From Nageia nagi (lineage: Eukaryota > Pinophyta): DNA of 64,000 nt. Shown piece by piece: positions 58,980 to 64,000 of the stretch. The notes under the pieces were generated by a model. That model was not told the origin of the DNA. It was given only the letters and a program-made list of their open reading frames with translations, and did not search any database. Numbering within the stretch: the first letter of the stretch is position 1; every line of letters starts with the position of its first letter. The DNA is taken from assembly GCA_050084985.1 (NCBI GenBank), contig JBITNC010000001.1, positions 198,834,001 through 198,898,000 on the forward strand. Direction: 5' to 3'. A program made the position numbers and the translations under genes.

Positions 58980-59900
58980 AGAAAAAATTAAAGGGGAATG
59001 CCCCATATACCCCACAAAACATCATTTTCATGATTTTTTATTCATTTCAAAGGAAGGAGATAGAGAAATATGATTTTTTAAAAAGAAAGAAGGATCTAAC
59101 AAATAGATTTGATAAGTTATCACTAATTTTTGATAGATTCACAAGTAGATTTGATAGTTAGCTCTCTAAATTCAAATTTTAACCTAGAAATCCAAATTTC
59201 CATTAAAAATTTAGAATTATTTTATAGAAATAATTTTTTTTCTTAGAGATTGAAATTTTTACTTTGGAATCAAAATCTACTCTAAACACTATATTCTTAG
59301 TTTAATTGAAATTTTAAAAAACTAAACCCTATTTTGAAAACTCTAAAGTTAGGGTTTTAATTTCTCAAAATTTAACTTGAAATTCATCAAATTTTGAAAA
59401 AATAAACCCTAGGTTTCAATTTGACCATGAAATTTTATAAATTTTGAAAACTTTAAACCTAGGGTTTTAAAAAAACTAAACCTAAGGTTTCAATTTAACT
59501 TGAAATTATTCAAATTTTGAAAAATTAAACCATAAAATCATTCAATTTTGAAAAATTATATAAAAATATAGAAAAACATACCAAATTTAATATAATTTAA
59601 TATAAATTATTAATTACTTAAAAAATTTAGAGTTAAATTTTAACTTAATTTTAAACATCCAACCTAAATTTTAAACATTTTACTTAAGATTTTAAGTATC
59701 AAACCTTAAATTTTAAACTTTAACTTTAATATAAATTATTAATTATTTAAAGTTTTTAAGTTAAATTTAAAATATTTACATTAAATTCAAATTTTTTAAG
59801 GGTTTAAGGTTTAAACATTTTAATGTTTAGAGTGCATATAGGGGTTTAGGGTATAAGGTTTAGGATTTACAATTTAGGTTTTTACGTATAAGGTATAAGG
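58980..59900. repeat. AT-rich tract with repeated TTTTGAAAA...AAACCCTA words
   Basis: From about 59160 to 59560 a roughly 60-bp motif (TTTTGAAAA, then TAAACCCTAGGTTTCAATTT) recurs with variation. CCCTAAA- and TTTAGGG-like words occur in both orientations. It is non-coding. Confidence 0.55.
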
Positions 59901-61178
59901 GTTAAAGTTAGAGTGGGATCTATAATTCTTGAATGCATTTAGAAATTAATAAATTGATTGGGGGGTGCACTTTGAAGGAATAATTTATGCTTTATGGATG
60001 TAGAATTACATCTTTTATGTTATGGCCTGAGCTAAAAAATATTTCTCTTTTATTAAAAAAGCAACTAAAATGAACAAGATTGATTCAAATGTTTACTTTT
60101 CAAATAGATCACCTCATTTGCTCAATCAACCCAATAATATTCACTTTTACTCACATGCTCTTGCTTTTGCTAAAAATTTATCAAAATATAGTCAAAAATT
60201 GACTTAAAGGAATAAGATGATAAATTAGATCAAAAGGAATAGTCAGCATAGGCATATCTATGTACCAAATCAATTATATAGATTTTAACATAAAGAAAGA
60301 GATAATGAATGCTCCCTATCTTCAAAAAAAGATCACTCTAATCTCAAAATTATATATTATTCATATTATACATAAGGTATATGTTCAATTCTTTTGGTTA
60401 ACTTAAGGGGTGGTAATAGACATAAAATTTTATGTACCTAAAAATTCATCTTGGCTAATTGAACTTTCTCAAACTATTTCTTCTTAATGACCAGATAAAA
60501 TATCTATGTCAAAATAATAGATGTTAGAAGAATAAAATACCTTGAATGCATAAAGGATATTGAAGCACTATTTCTACTTCTCCTTGAAAAAATCCAGCCA
60601 CATTAGGATTATTTGTTAATGGTTGATCAAACTTGATCGATTTGCCTTCTAAAATAATAAGTTTCAATGTTGGGGGTACAATATCAACCACTTATCAACC
60701 ATCTAATTGATTATCAGTAGTTATTTCATACCTACCCTTTTCTTTACATAATATTTTACTCACTCTACCTATTATGATAAATAAGAGTGAAAGCCCAAAA
60801 ATATGAACTATGGCTAAATAGATGCATATGTCTACTCATAAAGCACATAGAGTAATCAATCAAATTCATGGTCATTCCTATGGGTAAGAAATTATGATAT
60901 TGGAACTGATGCCTTATGGTAAATGTTATCCCATATTATGATTAATTTCTTTTACAACTATAAATGCTAATCACAACATGAGTTTAAACAAAGCTAACTT
61001 ATTTGTTAGTAGATCCAAAGTGAATAAAGATTCTTTTTTTTACATAAACCCACTTGTCATATAACTATTATTTTGAAAGAAATATCCATATAGATTGAAT
61101 AATCCACTTGTATACCAAAAAGGAAAATATGTATGGGGAATAAAATAAATCCACTTGGTTTTAGACTTGGATGAAAAA
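59901..61178. other. AT-rich sequence, no gene identified
   Basis: I see no coding region, LTR pair or known repeat. Confidence 0.4.
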
Positions 61179-62277
61179 TAGGGTTTAGGGTTAGTGAATA
61201 GGGTATAATGTTTAGGGTATAGGGTTTAGGGTTTAGGGTTTAAGATTTAGGGTTTACAATTTATGATTTAGGGTTTAAGGTAGGTTTAGGATTAAAGGTT
61301 AGTTATGTATTAAGCATTAGGGGTTATGATTAAGATATATGGTTAGGGATTAAGTGTTAGGTGTTATATTTAAGGTTTAAGGTTAAGGGTTAATTAAGGA
61401 TTAAGCATTAGGGGTTATGGTTAGGGTTTAGGGTTAGTAATTAGGGTTAGAAATTAGGTTATATGGTAAGGATTTGATGTTAAAAGTCAATATTTAGGGG
61501 TTATTATTTAGGGTTTGGGTTAGGATTTCAGGGTCAAGGTTTAAGGTTAAGGGTTAAGAATTAAGTGTTAAGTGTTATAGTTAGGATTTATGCCTAAGGG
61601 TTATGGTTAAGGGATTAAGGTTATAAGGATTTAAATGTTTAAGATTTTAGGCATTTAGGATCTTAGGATTTAAATTCTAAGAGTTAGGTTATGGTTAGGG
61701 TATAGGGTTTAAGAGTTAGGTTTGAGATTAATATTTAGTGTTAAAGGTAAGCATTAAATATTAGGGGTTATGGTTAAGGTTAAGGCTTATTGTTTAGGGA
61801 TTAGGGTTTAAGGGTTACATGTTATAATTTAAGGGCTATAGGTTAATGTTTAGAGTTTAGGGTTTGGGATTAGTGTTTAGGGTTAGAAATTAGGATTTTG
61901 GATTTTATGGTTAGTATATGGGTTAGAGTGTGAGGTTAAGGGTCAATATTTAGGTTTTAGGGGTTAAGTTTGGAGTTAAGGGTTAATATTGAGGGTTTAA
62001 GGGTTAGGGTAGATTTGGGATTAAGGTTAGTTAGGAATTAAGCATTATGGACTATTGTTAGAGCTTAGGTCAAGTTAGGGTAGGATTAAGGTTAAGGGTT
62101 AGTTAGGGATTAAGTATTAGGGGTTATAATTAGGGTTAGAGATTACATTTGGAGGTTTGGGTTTGATGTTAGAGATTAATATTTAGGATTTAGGGGTTTA
62201 GAAGTTTAGAAATTTAGGTGGTTTAGGGGTTTAAAGATTAATATTTAGGGTATTAAGGTTTAAGGTTTTAAATTTGA
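61179..62277 (+). repeat. Degenerate interstitial telomeric repeat (TTTAGGG)n
   Basis: About 1.1 kb is built almost wholly of TTTAGGG variants on the plus strand (TTAGGG, TTAAGGG, ATTAGGG, TTTAGGA). Three tandem perfect units lie at about 61220-61241. The orientation is constant throughout. TTTAGGG is the standard plant telomere unit. Confidence 0.85.
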
Positions 62278-62396
62278 GTTTAATAAATAAAAATTAACCA
62301 CAATTTTAATATAAAATTTAAATTTTATTATAATTTACATGTATTTTTCCTTTTTTCTTTTATTATATTTTTTCATTATTTTATTTAGTCATTATC

Positions 62397-64000
62397 ATGG
62401 TTGACAATGGAGATAAAAGAAAAGGAAAGAGGCCAAACCTTCAAATTCTAAACCAAGAAAGAAGGTTTTAGTAAGTATTTATATTTATTAATATGATTTG
62501 AATATAATTTAGTTAATAATATTCATTTCAAAAGAAAAAATAACTTTATTTCTTTATCTTACTTATAAAGTATGGCAGTGGCCAAATTATTTAAAATAGC
62601 CATAAAATGGATGGATATGAGGGAAATAGAAAGCGAAATTAATAGAAAATTGTGCATCAAGACTTATGGGCCTTCTACCATTTCCACATCATCATCAACA
62701 GGCTTTGCACTAGCATCACCAGAGGAGGGTAATATTTTTTTATTTGTTAATTTTAAAAAAATGATTAAAATAGTATTTTATTAATTAATTATTATAAATG
62801 CTACATTTATTAAAGATGATGTAAGTATTATAATTACAAAGTCAACGATCAATTAGCAGACTCAATTTACAATGTGCAAGGGAAATAATGGCATTGAAAT
62901 AAAAGTGGATGAAAGGGTATAGTTGTTAAAGATAGGAATGGTAAAAATTGATTTTTTAAAAATATATATTTACATATTTATTTTGGAATATATTAATTTA
63001 CTAATATTTTCAAATATTCTTTAGGATATGTTTTTATGATACTCTTAAAAAATGCACATTCCATCAGTTCAATCTCACATTAAAACTTGAGTGGAGAAAA
63101 TAAAGTGCTACAAGTATATATATATTTTTTGATAAATTATTATTAATATTACTCTTTACTTAATTTTTTATAACTTATTTTTTAAAAATTTGTGTATTTT
63201 ATAGGAAAAAAAGAGTGGTAGATATACTTAAAAAATAATTTGGTTAAGGATGGAGTGTAGATTGGGCATTGAAGAAGATGCAAAAGAACTTAAATTAGGG
63301 GAGGGATAAAGTTAGAAGATAAATAAAAAAAATTCCTAAATATAAACGTAAAGGAGGTAGGCCTATTGATATTAATAAAAAAGTGTGGAAGGTACTAGTG
63401 AAGAAAGTGGAGGACGAGTAAGCATGTAAAGAATCCAATCTGAACCATCATGACATGAAAAAGTTATGCATGCCCAATATAGCATATTATCCATTGGATA
63501 TAAGCATAAGTCAAGCAAATTGGGAAAAAAAGGGATTGAATCCAGATTTGTAAGTATATTTGATTATTTATTTAATATTTAAAAATAAAAAATTATATAT
63601 TTAAAATATTATATAATGAAATATATATTTTTTGTAGTTCACCAAATATGGTAGATATCTTTCAAAATATGAAGTGAAATATGGCCTTCAACATGATTTT
63701 CTCAAGTGCTAGAATTAAAGATAGTGATCGAGATAGTAAGTAATTAGTAATAATTTATATGCTTTTAATTAATTAATTATATTATTTTATATTAATGCAC
63801 AAGATTTTTAATGTTTGATTGTTTACTAATATTCATCTAATTATTCTTTGTAAGGTCAGGAGGGTCAAGCTCACGGTTAGAAGGGTCAATTAATTATCAA
63901 CATAGATTTGCCTCACTATGCGAGTGATGGTGAGAGATTAGATATCAATGATGATGATGAGTATAGGTGTGGTGTAGTGAGTGAAGGATTTTATAGATTA
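62397..64000 (+). pseudogene. Multi-exon gene-like locus, unidentified, runs off right edge
   Basis: Seven exon-like blocks are separated by short AT-rich GT-AG introns: 62397-62470, 62571-62728, 62816-62940, 63025-63113, 63205-63549, 63638-63735 and 63856 onward. The first opens MVDNGDKRKGKR. The second reads MAVAKLFKIAIKWMDMREIE and ends Ser-rich. The fifth is the longest (KKMQKNLN, RPIDINKKVWKVLVKKVEDE, NHHDMKKLCMPNIAYYPLDI) and joins in frame to the sixth (FTKYGRYLSKYEVKYGLQHD). The last reads INIDLPHYASDGERLDINDD. In-frame TAA/TAG codons occur about once per 30-40 codons, several at plausible Gln or Trp positions. The charged helical content recalls proteins carried by plant CACTA transposons, but I have no confident family match. 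Confidence 0.55.

Noticed and set aside
61179-62277. True chromosome end
   Set aside because: The repeats are highly degenerate and gene-like sequence continues on the far side, so it is internal.
1-64000. tRNA, rRNA or other structured RNA genes
   Set aside because: No cloverleaf with A and B boxes or rRNA-like stretch was seen. TGGTATCAGAGC-like words are primer binding sites, not tRNA genes.

Overview
The window is plant nuclear DNA from a large, repeat-rich genome. It is strongly AT-rich and CpG-poor. The evidence for a plant is a degenerate TTTAGGG (plant telomere type) tract, plant Ty3/gypsy elements of the Tat and chromovirus types, a Ty1/copia element, and GT-AG introns of about 80-120 bp. 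A gymnosperm or other giant-genome plant is a guess only. I see no intact gene: every coding region carries in-frame stops, many of the form expected from C-to-T change (CAA/CAG to TAA/TAG, TGG to TAG/TGA), as in old methylated transposons.

Layout. (1) 1-7696, minus strand: element A (gag 1-1808, PBS, 5' LTR 1974-2706) sits in the pol of element B (gag, PR, RT, RNase H, second RNase H, PBS, 5' LTR 7069-7696). Both are Tat-like. (2) 7697-9483: two 3'UTR+LTR pieces of a related family stand head to head as a large inverted repeat. (3) 9484-15743: element D, a complete 6.26 kb LTR element with no pol. It carries an unknown ORF and two arrays of a 30-bp (10-codon) repeat, and it interrupts the 3' region of element F. 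(4) 15744-19744: the rest of F on the minus strand (integrase, two RNase H domains, RT), cut off at 19744. (5) 19854-48727, plus strand: element C, with a gag but no recognisable pol, and on the opposite strand a gene-like unit with TATA box, start codon, intron and coiled coil. (6) 23073-43198: a Ty1/copia element inserted in C (TSD AACCC). (7) 25089-39926: element E, a 14.8 kb Ty3/gypsy element inserted in the copia integrase (TSD CAACT, one copy CGACT). E has 2.1 kb LTRs, an RNase H-like domain upstream of RT, and a long third ORF after integrase. (8) 48728-56882, minus strand: element G, a chromodomain Ty3/gypsy element with a 3.1 kb 5' LTR; its 3' LTR is cut where C ends. (9) 56883-64000: old AT-rich DNA, one unidentified coding fragment, a 1.1 kb degenerate interstitial telomeric tract (61179-62277), and a seven-exon gene-like pseudogene running off the right edge.

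The insertion order read from the nesting is G, then C, then copia, then E, with A in B and D in F as separate events. The candidates for undescribed biology are the antisense unit in C, the domain order and third ORF of E, the ORF and 30-bp arrays of D, and the multi-exon locus at the right edge.
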